A stretch of 24,157 nt of DNA from a virus, in the IMG/VR virus record IMGVR_UViG_3300017989_000434, positions 1 through 24,157 of that record; one strand, written 5' to 3'. The notes beneath the pieces are model-generated. The model saw only the letters and a list, made by a program, of their open reading frames with translations. It was not told the DNA's origin and did not search any database. Shown here one piece after another: positions 15,636 to 22,288 of this stretch. Both the position numbers and the translations under genes were made by a program. How positions within the stretch are numbered: position 1 is the first letter of the stretch; each line of letters starts with the position of its first letter.

Positions 15636-15842
15636 ATGAACGAAGAAGCACCAACACTATACAATTTCAGACTAAGTCTAGAAGAAGACCACCTTTTCGA
15701 TATTATTATAGGAAAAGATGGTTTTTTTGCTGTTCCAAAAGATTATAAAGACTACTTCGTAATGGGTAAAACCAAGGAAGAACTTTTAGATTATATGGAA
15801 CTTTTCATTAGACAGATGCAGAAGAAAGCAAATGCTGCCTAA
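15636..15842 (+). CDS. HicB-like small protein (68 aa)
   Basis: It has a ribosome site (AATAAGGATAAAA) before the ATG at 15636 and follows the 95-aa gene by 11 nt. The pattern FDIIIGKDGFFAVPKDYKDY followed by 'F-V-M-G-K-T-K-E-E-L-L-D-Y-M' matches the beta-beta-beta-alpha layout of HicB antitoxins ('y-x-v-x-P-x-x-x-x-x-x-x-G-x-T-x-x-E-a'). No HicA toxin lies beside it and no C-terminal DNA-binding domain is present, so it is a lone HicB-fold protein at most. It converges with and overlaps the end of the PnuC-like gene. Confidence 0.5.
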   Translation: MNEEAPTLYNFRLSLEEDHLFDIIIGKDGFFAVPKDYKDYFVMGKTKEELLDYMELFIRQMQKKANAA

Positions 15843-16054
15843 CCACTCCTTTTCCACGTAAATATACCATTTATTGATATAATTAAATACATTGCAAAAA
15901 GAGCAGCAACTGCCGTATGGTTGTAATGTAGATTGAACAACACAAAAAATGTATTTGACGCTATCCAAAAATAGAACCCCTCTGGTCTTTGGTAGCTATT
16001 TAACAAAGCACCTATTATTGCAACCACTGTAAATACCATGCTAAGCATTTCCAT
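15839..16054 (-). CDS. Miniature PnuC-like membrane protein (71 aa)
   Basis: There are two to three hydrophobic helices: MEMLSMVFTVVAIIGALLNS, then the block 'GFYFWIASNTFFVLFNLHYN', and a last helix 'FAMYLIISINGIFTWKR'. The order 'N-x-Y...G-F-x-x-W-I-x-S-N...N...Y-L-I-x-x-x-x-G-I-x-x-W-K' is the signature of the PnuC nicotinamide-riboside/NMN transporter family. At 71 aa it is about one third of a full PnuC (around 220 aa), so it would have to form oligomers, as SemiSWEETs do. It overlaps the NadR-like kinase gene by 14 nt and has an AGGAG site. Full transport activity is not shown by sequence. Confidence 0.6.
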   Translation of the reverse strand: MEMLSMVFTVVAIIGALLNSYQRPEGFYFWIASNTFFVLFNLHYNHTAVAALFAMYLIISINGIFTWKRSG

Positions 16055-16556
16055 AAAATATCTCCTGTGTTTTCACTATTGTTAAAGGAAACTCAAGTTC
16101 TTGTGAGTAAATCCAGGAAGTGAACTCTTTTTGCACATCCTTTTGGAATTTCTCATCGGTAGACCTGAATCCATCACTGTGAATCTCCGTTCCATCCATT
16201 GTAACGTAAATAACTACATCATATGTTTTCATCCAGCTTAAAGCAGGCTTAAAACACTTATCAAGTGTCTCAGAACTAACATTTAAAGCTCTAGCATAAA
16301 TTAACGAGTCTATAATCGATCTATCACAGACTACAACATCATATTTAATAGACGCTTCAAGTTCCTTCCTAATCTGCTCCACAAAAACCCATAAAGCACA
16401 CTCCGGAGTAAAGTCAGCATTCACAGGGAAAGGACTATCCCTAACTGCTTCTGATAGCAGAACTACATTGTCTCCAAGAGCTTCAAAATCTAACAAAAGC
16501 TTCTTGCATAAAGTAGTTTTACCTACCCCATGTGTTCCTATGACAGCTATTTTCAT
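16041..16556 (-). CDS. NadR-like P-loop nucleoside kinase (AAA_28-type, 171 aa)
   Basis: The Walker A motif GTHGVGKT is at residues 7-14. It is followed by LLSEAVRDSPFPVNADFTPE, 'ALWVFVEQIRKELE', and a 'DVVVCDRSIIDSLIYA' segment that supplies the Asp-Arg lid-type motif. This order is that of the AAA_28 / NadR C-terminal ribosylnicotinamide kinase family. The NMN-adenylyltransferase half of NadR is absent. The start codon overlaps the zinc-finger gene stop as ATGA, and the 3' end overlaps the PnuC-like gene. Pairing with a PnuC-like protein suggests phosphorylation of imported nicotinamide riboside, as in NadR/PnuC systems. Other nucleosides remain possible substrates. Confidence 0.7.
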   Translation of the reverse strand: MKIAVIGTHGVGKTTLCKKLLLDFEALGDNVVLLSEAVRDSPFPVNADFTPECALWVFVEQIRKELEASIKYDVVVCDRSIIDSLIYARALNVSSETLDKCFKPALSWMKTYDVVIYVTMDGTEIHSDGFRSTDEKFQKDVQKEFTSWIYSQELEFPLTIVKTQEIFYGNA

Positions 16557-16798
16557 GAAAGTTCCTTTAGTCTTGCTCTGCGTTCTCGAGCTTTCTTTTT
16601 GATAACCTCGTGTCTACACTTCTCTGAGCAGTATTTTACAAATCTTCTCCCTATGAATTTACAAGAACAAAATTCACACTGTTTTTCTTTATAAATATCT
16701 GCCGAGATGTGGCTATACTGAAAGTTTTCTAAACACTCTTTGCAGCAATTTATGCACTCTGTTTTCTTAAGTTTTTTGTCGCAAAACACGCACATCAT
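16553..16798 (-). CDS. Small double zinc-finger protein (81 aa)
   Basis: It has two cysteine clusters: CVFCDKKLKKTECINCCKEC (residues 3-22) and CEFCSCKF...YCSEKCRHEV (about 41-64), ending in a Lys/Arg-rich helix. The second cluster resembles FCS/MYM-type zinc fingers, where C-x2-C ... C-x3-C bind zinc. It starts within an ATGA overlap with the 82-aa gene. Nucleic-acid or protein binding is likely; the specific role is unknown. Confidence 0.7.
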   Translation of the reverse strand: MMCVFCDKKLKKTECINCCKECLENFQYSHISADIYKEKQCEFCSCKFIGRRFVKYCSEKCRHEVIKKKARERRARLKELS

Positions 16799-17043
16799 TC
16801 GACTATCTCCCAGTAATCTCTTCTTCTTTTAAAGTCTCTAAGAACCTTCTTATGGCCTTCCGTAAGCTTCCAGACATTATCATCATATACAACAGGCTCC
16901 TCTTTTTTCCCAACACTCCGGCGGTAACGATAGTTTCTTGTAATTCTGTACGGGATATAGTAAGCACCATTATAAAAAATCTCTCTAGCAAGCCTTACAT
17001 AGGGTAAATCAGAAAACTCATTTTTCATAATGAAATCAGACAC
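16795..17043 (-). CDS. Hypothetical protein (82 aa)
   Basis: The GTG start at 17043 lies 10 nt after a strong AGGAGG site that overlaps the terminase stop codon. The protein is rich in Tyr and Arg (YYIPYRITRNYRYRRSVGKK), basic, with no cysteine or membrane segment. It lies between terminase and the zinc-finger gene and overlaps the latter by 4 nt. I do not recognise it. Confidence 0.6.
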   Translation of the reverse strand: MSDFIMKNEFSDLPYVRLAREIFYNGAYYIPYRITRNYRYRRSVGKKEEPVVYDDNVWKLTEGHKKVLRDFKRRRDYWEIVE

Positions 17044-17057
17044 TCTACCAAATCCTC

Positions 17058-18401
17058 CTAGTTTCCTAGTATTGAGTAGTTTTCTCTTCCTCCGTACAGG
17101 CCCATCTCAGCCTTCTTTTTACGATACTCATCTAGAGACATCTTTGATCCACCTAAGCAAGTTTCAACAGCAAGACAAAGATATCTAAAAGCATCTGACC
17201 CGTCGCTCTCACTTGAGTGAAGAGGTGTATCGCTATAGACCTTAAGCTTCTCATTATACGTTTTCCTATAGCCCTCTAGTGCTTTTAATCCTGCAGCACA
17301 TTTAACTTCATCGAAATAGCACTTAGGAAGCCATCTACGCACTCTTTCTATGCCATGATCCACTCTTTCTCTTGGAAGAACGGTCATTGTTATTCCCATT
17401 TCTGCTGCATATTTTACCCTAGACGTCCCTATCTCAAAAGATCCTGCTGCTGCATCATGAGGTACAAAATGTTTTCCGTAGATCCAATTATTGTTTTTCC
17501 TTTTTTCTTCTAAGATTTGTATATAGTGAGATAAACCCTCTCCGTGATTCTCGTAATAGTCCAACACATGAACCTCGTTTCCTGAAACTGAAAATACCCA
17601 GCAAGCTGTACTATCACCGAACCCTAAATCCCATGCGGTATGTACTTGTAGATATGTGTCGTGTGGAACTTTCTTGATATGCCCGTTTTGTCTTAAATCA
17701 TGAAGTATTTTGCCATAGTAAGAACCCTCAACACCACGATTCCAATCACAGTAATACTCCGCAAAGATGGTCTCATCAGTAACTCCCCTTTTTCTCATCT
17801 CATCAAATTCAGAAACATCGAAAAGATGTGAGTCTTCAATAGTTACTTTTTCTGTGTACCAAAGATTGGGGTTGTCTTGAGCATATTCCCAAACATCGTA
17901 AGCATGATTCTTTCCAAACGGTGTTGTGTTAAATAATGCCCAACCATCGTTCTCCTGCAATATAGGCTCTATAATCGCCTGCCATGTTAAAGGATGGTGG
18001 TAGGCATACTCGGACAAAACAACGCCAACAGGGTTAGAACCTCGTAGTGCATTGTGGTTATCTGAACCTATGATGCGGATGATAGAACCGTTAACGAGAT
18101 TTATTCTCATCTCTGTGTTGTTTGGTTGAGACATGTAAAGCTCTTTCGGAATATAGTCAAGAAATCTGAACCCAGAGCTTGTCATCCCTTCCCACAAAGC
18201 TTTCCTTGCCTGATTTTGCATTGGATATAGGTAGTAGTATACCCCAACCTTTTCAAGCGCTTTGACTATTAGGTAGTTCCAGCATGCTACATCTTTACCA
18301 TGACGTCTAGCCCATAAAAGGAATGCCCTTTTCTTATCACCAATTTGATTACGGAAACGGTCTTGCCACGGTCTTGGTTCGTATGGCAGTTCTACTTGCA
18401 T
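17058..18401 (-). CDS. terL: Terminase large subunit, packaging ATPase/nuclease (447 aa)
   Basis: It has an N-terminal ATPase with a Walker A-like WARRHGKD (residues 30-37), a Walker B-like VGVVLSEY (125-132) with catalytic Glu131, and a coupling motif NTTPFGKN (158-165). The C-terminal RNase H-type nuclease has acidic residues in HTAWDLGFGDST (Asp258, Asp263) and VPHDAAAG (Asp316). I place the start at 18401, where ATG overlaps the previous stop as TAATG; an in-frame ATG at 18449 would add 16 basic residues and has no ribosome site. The enzyme pumps DNA into the procapsid through the portal and cuts it. Usually terL directly precedes the portal gene; here about 3.7 kb separates them. Confidence 0.92.
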   Translation of the reverse strand: MQVELPYEPRPWQDRFRNQIGDKKRAFLLWARRHGKDVACWNYLIVKALEKVGVYYYLYPMQNQARKALWEGMTSSGFRFLDYIPKELYMSQPNNTEMRINLVNGSIIRIIGSDNHNALRGSNPVGVVLSEYAYHHPLTWQAIIEPILQENDGWALFNTTPFGKNHAYDVWEYAQDNPNLWYTEKVTIEDSHLFDVSEFDEMRKRGVTDETIFAEYYCDWNRGVEGSYYGKILHDLRQNGHIKKVPHDTYLQVHTAWDLGFGDSTACWVFSVSGNEVHVLDYYENHGEGLSHYIQILEEKRKNNNWIYGKHFVPHDAAAGSFEIGTSRVKYAAEMGITMTVLPRERVDHGIERVRRWLPKCYFDEVKCAAGLKALEGYRKTYNEKLKVYSDTPLHSSESDGSDAFRYLCLAVETCLGGSKMSLDEYRKKKAEMGLYGGRENYSILGN

Positions 18402-18814
18402 TAAAAAATCATTCCCAATTCTTCTTCTGCCTTTCTGCATTCTGGACATCGATAATACAAAAGAGTTTCTTCATCAAATTCTTCGAAGCACTTACACGGG
18501 TCGTTATCTTCTAAAAAATCATGGAATCTTTCGAATTTTGACAGTGTTTTTTTTATCTCTTTGTACATAGACAATAGGTCGTTCTGCATCTCATCTAACA
18601 TGTCTATCTCTATTTTATCTTCTTCTAAAAAGCATGTGCTCTTTTTAAAAATTGGTTCGTTTAGTAGATCAACCAACAAAAAATGTGCATCAGATAACTG
18701 AAATGCAACTTCTTGAAGTCTTTCCATTATGCAAAACTCATGTTCTTGCGGTTCCTTGTTTTTTATCTGTGTTCCGTTATATGTGACTTTAGTTTTTTTC
18801 TTTAGACTTTCCAT
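18401..18814 (-). CDS. Hypothetical protein with C-terminal cysteine motif (137 aa)
   Basis: This is a mostly helical, acidic protein starting at ATG 18814 inside the end of the terminase small subunit gene and overlapping the terL start (TAATG). The last 35 residues carry CKC followed 13 residues later by CPEC, a spacing able to bind zinc. The middle (about 55-95) is predicted coiled coil. Position between the terminase subunits suggests a packaging accessory, but no family is recognised. Confidence 0.65.
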   Translation of the reverse strand: MESLKKKTKVTYNGTQIKNKEPQEHEFCIMERLQEVAFQLSDAHFLLVDLLNEPIFKKSTCFLEEDKIEIDMLDEMQNDLLSMYKEIKKTLSKFERFHDFLEDNDPCKCFEEFDEETLLYYRCPECRKAEEELGMIF

Positions 18815-19211
18815 GCTTTACCACCACTTCGATTTTTTGATTTTTATCTTCTTTTTCTTTACTCAGTTCGAATTGGCGCCACTTTCTGTAATCAAGGTCA
18901 ACTAGTGGCAGTACTTTCGAAACGAACCCTCCGTCAATCTCTTTGAAGCATGATTTAGTTCTTAATCTATCTATTAATCTTTTTTTTACATTTATTAACG
19001 TCTCTCGGAAAATCTCATTTTCTTTCTTCCAATCGTAGAAATTATCGTCTTGAGGTTTGGTTTTATGCTGTGCCATAAAACCCTCTAAGAAAAGAGCGCG
19101 GTCATTATGAGACCACTCATCTAAATCTTTAGCAATTTTTTCGATATACTCTTTGGTGTATTTTTTCTTACACCCACGAGTTTCTTTTTTCTTTACTTTA
19201 TTATCTGTCAT
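18789..19211 (-). CDS. terS: Terminase small subunit (140 aa)
   Basis: I start at the ATG at 19211, which has an ideal GCAAGGAG site; an in-frame TTG at 19262 has no ribosome site. After a basic N-terminus, RGCKKKYTKEYIEKIAKDLD begins a helical domain typical of small terminases that recognise their own DNA ('G-R-x-x-K-Y ... L-x-x-W'), followed by WSHNDRALFLEGFMAQHK and 'KKRLIDRLRTK'. The C-terminus is Lys-rich. It is upstream of terL, the expected place. Small terminases form rings that pick the packaging site. Confidence 0.75.
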   Translation of the reverse strand: MTDNKVKKKETRGCKKKYTKEYIEKIAKDLDEWSHNDRALFLEGFMAQHKTKPQDDNFYDWKKENEIFRETLINVKKRLIDRLRTKSCFKEIDGGFVSKVLPLVDLDYRKWRQFELSKEKEDKNQKIEVVVKHGKSKEKN

Positions 19212-19274
19212 TAAGACTCCTTGCTTTTCTTTACCTTTAGCATTTTTTTTAAAGGTTGGCAAGGATGTTGTTTT

Positions 19275-19295
19275 TAGCCTCTTTTCTTGAGGCTA
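19275..19295. other. Short hairpin between CaaX-protein gene and terS
   Basis: TAGCCTC-TTTTCTT-GAGGCTA forms a perfect 7-bp stem just after the stop of the gene ending at 19301 and about 65 nt before the terS start. On the minus strand it is followed by AAAAAC, not U, so it is not a standard terminator. The same AGCCTC/GAGGCT stem core appears in the duplicated leader near 21090 and 21220. Confidence 0.5.
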
Positions 19296-19300
19296 TGAAT

Positions 19301-19885
19301 TTAGAGAATTACGCAGGGACATCCAGCTTGTTCTTCTGCGTATTGCTGTGCTTGTGCAGCTCTTTGCCTCTCTCTTTCTGTTTCCTGGAGATGCTGCCCT
19401 TCTTCGAATAAACGCCTGATCTCAGCAAGGATTTCTCTTCGTTCAGATTCGCTGTCTACAGAAGGCCTTCTTACTGCATAACTTGTCTGTGGTCTAGGGA
19501 GTTCTACATTTTGTTCTACTCTCATCGCTATCCTTGTGTTAAATGACTCTGAAATATTCTCATAAAACTTCGCCTGCTGTCTAGCTTGCTCTTCCTCTTG
19601 TGAAGGACGTGATTTGAAATATCTACGCAGTTCTTCTTGGTCCTCATTTCCCTGCTCGAATATCTGTTGTAAATCTAAATTATCCGGAAAAAATACTCTC
19701 AATTTTGCTGGTTTTGTTTGTGGAACTCCAGGTAACTCTTCGGGTGTTATCAATCTTATTACTGGTTTAGGTGTCGGAGTGTCAGGTTTTCTTCCTGTCC
19801 AGTGGAGCTGGTTTTCAGGTATGTGGTATGTTGTTGTTCTGTGACTCCTAGCTGTGTACTCTCTGTGGTGGGTTATTGTGGTCAT
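19301..19885 (-). CDS. Protein with C-terminal CaaX box, candidate secreted effector (194 aa)
   Basis: The protein ends GCPCVIL: Cys191 followed by two aliphatic residues and Leu, a textbook CaaX box for geranylgeranylation in eukaryotes. The neighbouring Cys189 resembles a second lipidation site. These are the only two cysteines in the whole protein. The N-terminal 25 residues are rich in Thr, His, Arg and Tyr, a composition seen in type III secretion leaders. The middle is Pro-rich, and the C-terminal half is a charged Gln/Glu/Arg helix (about 95-185). There is no signal peptide or membrane helix. It is 16 nt downstream of the replication-type gene and upstream of terS. I recognise no family; a virion or regulatory role remains possible. 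Confidence 0.7.
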   Translation of the reverse strand: MTTITHHREYTARSHRTTTYHIPENQLHWTGRKPDTPTPKPVIRLITPEELPGVPQTKPAKLRVFFPDNLDLQQIFEQGNEDQEELRRYFKSRPSQEEEQARQQAKFYENISESFNTRIAMRVEQNVELPRPQTSYAVRRPSVDSESERREILAEIRRLFEEGQHLQETERERQRAAQAQQYAEEQAGCPCVIL

Positions 19886-19901
19886 AATTTAATTTGCTTC
19901 T

Positions 19902-21170
19902 CTATTGAATTTTTCCATCTAGTCGGTCTCTTAATTTTTCCATTTCTTGCTCAAGATCATGAACACTAAGCTCTTTACTTGCAATAGGTTCCTTTCCAAT
20001 TATGGCTTTTTTCTCAGCAACTATTCTTCTTGCAGCAGGTTTTGTGAGACCTCGTCTCATCAGATTGAGCGTAAGAGTCCCAAAGATGTTTTTCCCAAAC
20101 TCCGAAAAAGAAAATCTCTCAAGCATCTTGTGAAATCCTTTCCCTCCAGAAAGCTCTATGTGTGTTGGTTTTATGTCAATAGTCACCTCAAATTCTTCTT
20201 TCAAAATTTTTCTTGATTCGAGGAAAGCGCTATTCATCGCCTTTACATCTCTTGTGAGTTTAGCCTTTTCCTCTTTGGCGTTAGAGAACTTACTCTGAGC
20301 TATTTCAAAGTGTGATTCTATTTGGCTTCTGTGATTTGACAAAAATATATTCTTTTTCATGCAGTACTGAACTGAATCGTTCAGAGTTTCCTCAAATGGA
20401 AGTTCTTGGTAGGTTTCTCTAAGCTTCTTTTCAAAAGCTTGAGTGAGTTTTGAGTAGCACTTCTTCCCATCGACTTCAATTATTTTTATTTTGTTCGGCA
20501 GCCTGGTTTTCTTTGGCTTGTCTGGATCTCTCGGTTTGTCAGGAGGTTTCCCTGATCCTTTGGAACTTCTCTTTGGTCTTTCTTTTGGAGATATATCTTT
20601 AGATATATCTTTTTTAATTATATTCTTTCTTATTATAAGGTCGGAATTCCGACCTTCAGCCAAACCATTCTGTGAGGGCATTTCACATAAAAAGATCTTG
20701 CGCTTTGTTACTATCCTTATGCCATGTTTTTCTGTCCATTTATGTCTTGCAATCAGTCCTTCTTCTGACAATATTTTTAAGCACTCCTTCAAGACAGTCA
20801 TCTTGATCGAGCCGCAATTTCTAGATATGTAATCTTGTAAGTACTGATTTGATGCTATGCAAAACTTAGCTCCAGGCATTCCGTATTTACATAAGCTTTC
20901 GACAGCAGATAAAACATTGCAGATCTGTCTAGACTTATTCTTGTATTTTTTCTGGAGAAATAGAAAGGCCCTTGTGAAGCTTTCTTTTTTTTCTGTTTGA
21001 GAAGATTTTGTTTGAAGTGTTTGCCTTAAAGTTTGCATATCTGCTATCCTTTGAGGCATATAGAAAGCAGGGCAGCGTTCTACAAGCCTCTTGTTGGGAA
21101 ACCTTCGAGAGGCTTCTTTTTTTTCTGTTTGAGAAGATTTTGTTTGAAGTGCTTGCCTTAAAGTTTGCAT
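19902..21170 (-). CDS. Winged-helix replication-initiator-like protein with duplicated start region (422 aa)
   Basis: After a repeated N-terminus, residues about 78-161 form a winged-helix pattern (ASNQYLQDYISRNCGSIKMT, 'VLKECLKILSEEGLI', 'GIRIVTKRKI'), as in phage and plasmid replication initiators. A low-complexity linker rich in Lys/Pro/Asp follows, then helical segments with a basic 'GLTKPAARRIVAEKKA' and an acidic C-terminal coiled coil. I choose ATG 21170 because AAAGGA lies 8 nt upstream. The same ribosome site and ATG recur 132 nt downstream at 21038, in frame, so a form 44 aa shorter is equally possible. An upstream ATG at 21191 has no ribosome site. DNA-replication function is inferred from the winged helix and from SSB nearby. 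Confidence 0.6.
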   Translation of the reverse strand: MQTLRQALQTKSSQTEKKEASRRFPNKRLVERCPAFYMPQRIADMQTLRQTLQTKSSQTEKKESFTRAFLFLQKKYKNKSRQICNVLSAVESLCKYGMPGAKFCIASNQYLQDYISRNCGSIKMTVLKECLKILSEEGLIARHKWTEKHGIRIVTKRKIFLCEMPSQNGLAEGRNSDLIIRKNIIKKDISKDISPKERPKRSSKGSGKPPDKPRDPDKPKKTRLPNKIKIIEVDGKKCYSKLTQAFEKKLRETYQELPFEETLNDSVQYCMKKNIFLSNHRSQIESHFEIAQSKFSNAKEEKAKLTRDVKAMNSAFLESRKILKEEFEVTIDIKPTHIELSGGKGFHKMLERFSFSEFGKNIFGTLTLNLMRRGLTKPAARRIVAEKKAIIGKEPIASKELSVHDLEQEMEKLRDRLDGKIQ

Positions 21171-21247
21171 ATCTGCTATCCTTTGAGGCATATAGAAAGC
21201 GGGGGAGCGTTCTACAGGCCTCTTGTTGGGAAACCTTCAAGAGGCTT
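20984..21247. repeat. 132-bp tandem direct duplication (two copies)
   Basis: Copy 1 is about 20984-21115 and copy 2 about 21116-21247; they differ at only a handful of positions. The period is 132 bp, exactly 44 codons, so the replication gene's frame passes through both. Each copy contains, on the minus strand, a hairpin with a GCCTCT/AGAGGC stem, then AAAGGATAGCAGAT and ATG. A C/T difference makes CGA in copy 1 and TGA in copy 2, so only copy 1's upstream part is readable in frame. A short extra stretch of the unit continues after copy 2. Confidence 0.9.
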
Positions 21248-21356
21248 CTTTTTTTTCTTCAAAAATCTACTCCTATCAACCTTTTTCTTTCAACAACTTC
21301 TTGACATAATCTTAAAACAGGTCCAAATTTTTAGGGTCTCTTATTTATTTTTCGGG

Positions 21357-21386
21357 GCCTACTGCTCCTGCGGTGGGCTTTTTTTT
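21357..21386 (+). terminator. Strong rho-independent terminator on plus strand with no gene upstream
   Basis: GCCTACTG and CGGTGGGC form an 8-bp stem (two G-U pairs) with loop CTCCTG, followed by eight Ts. It is a textbook terminator on the plus strand. Every gene for more than 5 kb upstream is on the minus strand, so it must end a non-coding plus-strand transcript or block antisense read-through. A TTGACA at 21301-21306 could start such an RNA, but its -10 box is weak. Confidence 0.85.
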
Positions 21387-21397
21387 AATCTTTTTAA

Positions 21398-21426
21398 TTT
21401 ACATAAGTCCTTAAACGTGTTATACT
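21398..21426 (+). promoter_or_regulatory. Sigma70-type promoter for the membrane protein / ssb / tRNA unit
   Basis: TTTACA at 21398-21403, a 17-nt spacer, and TATACT at 21421-21426. Transcription would begin near 21433. The following ribosome site, ATAGGAGGGTTT, lies just before the ATG at 21459. The terminator at 21357-21386 isolates this promoter from upstream transcription. Confidence 0.75.
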
Positions 21427-21458
21427 TATCATATAAACACTAAATAATAGGAGGGTTT

Positions 21459-21758
21459 ATGGGACTTTTTATGCTGGCCATTCTGGCTGTAATATTTTTC
21501 TTTGCTTTAAAAATAGCATGTGAAAAAGATGTGAAACTAGGGCTTATCTTTCTCGCTATCTGGCTTTGTAGTATTTTCTCAGCAACATTTATATCAATAA
21601 CATGTTTAGATTTAATGGTATGCAGGTCTGCAATCAAGGTATTACGATCAACAGAAGGTAACTTTTTTTTCGGGTCGTTGTGCTTGTTATATGTCATATA
21701 TGTTCTAATCAATTTATACACAGAACGGTCAAAGAAAATAAAAAGGGATTTACAATAA
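21459..21758 (+). CDS. Small membrane protein of unknown function (99 aa)
   Basis: Three hydrophobic segments are visible: LFMLAILAVIFFFALKIAC (about 3-21), LGLIFLAIWLCSIFSATFIS (about 27-46) and FFFGSLCLLYVIYVLINLY (about 69-87), ending in a basic cytoplasmic tail (TERSKKIKRDLQ). It has a strong ribosome site and clear promoter and is the first gene of the unit with ssb. No family is recognised. Holin- or immunity-like roles are conceivable from size and topology only. Confidence 0.7.
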   Translation: MGLFMLAILAVIFFFALKIACEKDVKLGLIFLAIWLCSIFSATFISITCLDLMVCRSAIKVLRSTEGNFFFGSLCLLYVIYVLINLYTERSKKIKRDLQ

Positions 21759-21798
21759 AAACAAAACACAGTATCTGTGAAAAAAAAGAGGTGAAAAA

Positions 21799-22203
21799 AT
21801 GTACATAAGTGTAATCGGTAGGGTTGGACACGAGCCCGAAAAGAGAATGACTCCAAACGGAAAAGAGCTATACACAGTATCTATAGCCTATACTGACTAT
21901 GCGAAGAAAGAGAAAGAAACTGTATGGGTAAAGGTAACACTTTCAAAGATGTTTGAGAATGTAATTCCATACATTAAAAAAGGCTCTAAGATATTTGTGA
22001 ATGGCAAAATGAGCGCTCCTAATGTAAGTCAAAAAACAGGAAAAGCGTACATTGATGTGTATGCATCGCACATTGAACTTCTTGATAAAAAAGAAGAACA
22101 GGCTCCACAACAACCACCTCAAAGTTTCTCAACACCAACATTCCAACCACAAACAACACCGCAGAGAGAGTCTACAGGTGCTTTTGGGGATATTCCGTTT
22201 TAA
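21799..22203 (+). CDS. ssb: Single-stranded DNA-binding protein (134 aa)
   Basis: The N-terminal OB fold is recognisable (YISVIGRVGHEPEKRMTPNG, 'VSIAYTDYAKKEKETVWVKV', 'YIKKGSKIFVNGKM'), followed by a Gln/Pro/Thr-rich linker and the conserved acidic tip GDIPF, which recruits replication and repair partners in bacterial SSBs. It is shorter than E. coli SSB (178 aa) because the linker is short. The ribosome site is AGAGGTG. It is likely used for phage DNA replication with the winged-helix protein on the other strand. Confidence 0.93.
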   Translation: MYISVIGRVGHEPEKRMTPNGKELYTVSIAYTDYAKKEKETVWVKVTLSKMFENVIPYIKKGSKIFVNGKMSAPNVSQKTGKAYIDVYASHIELLDKKEEQAPQQPPQSFSTPTFQPQTTPQRESTGAFGDIPF

Positions 22204-22211
22204 AACTTTAT

Positions 22212-22283
22212 TCCTGGATAGTTCAGCGGTAGAACAGTAGACTGTTAATCTATTGGTCGCAAGTTCGAGTCTTGCTCCAGGAG
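22212..22283 (+). tRNA. tRNA-Asn (GTT)
   Basis: A full cloverleaf: acceptor TCCTGGA/TCCAGGA with discriminator G, D arm with AGCGGTAGA, anticodon loop CTGTTAA (GTT), and T arm around AGTTCGAGT. The 3' CCA is not encoded. It is 72 nt long and starts 8 nt after the ssb stop, so it is probably on the same transcript. Confidence 0.93.
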
Positions 22284-22288
22284 TTTTC

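Noticed and set aside
20935-21240. Second open frame of about 100 codons through the 132-bp repeats on the minus strand
   Set aside because: It starts with TTG without a ribosome site, contains no family signal, and is open mainly because the repeat unit is open; the other frame continues into a winged-helix protein.
20984-21247. CRISPR-like or iteron array
   Set aside because: Only two long contiguous copies exist, with no spacers and no short repeated binding-site pattern.
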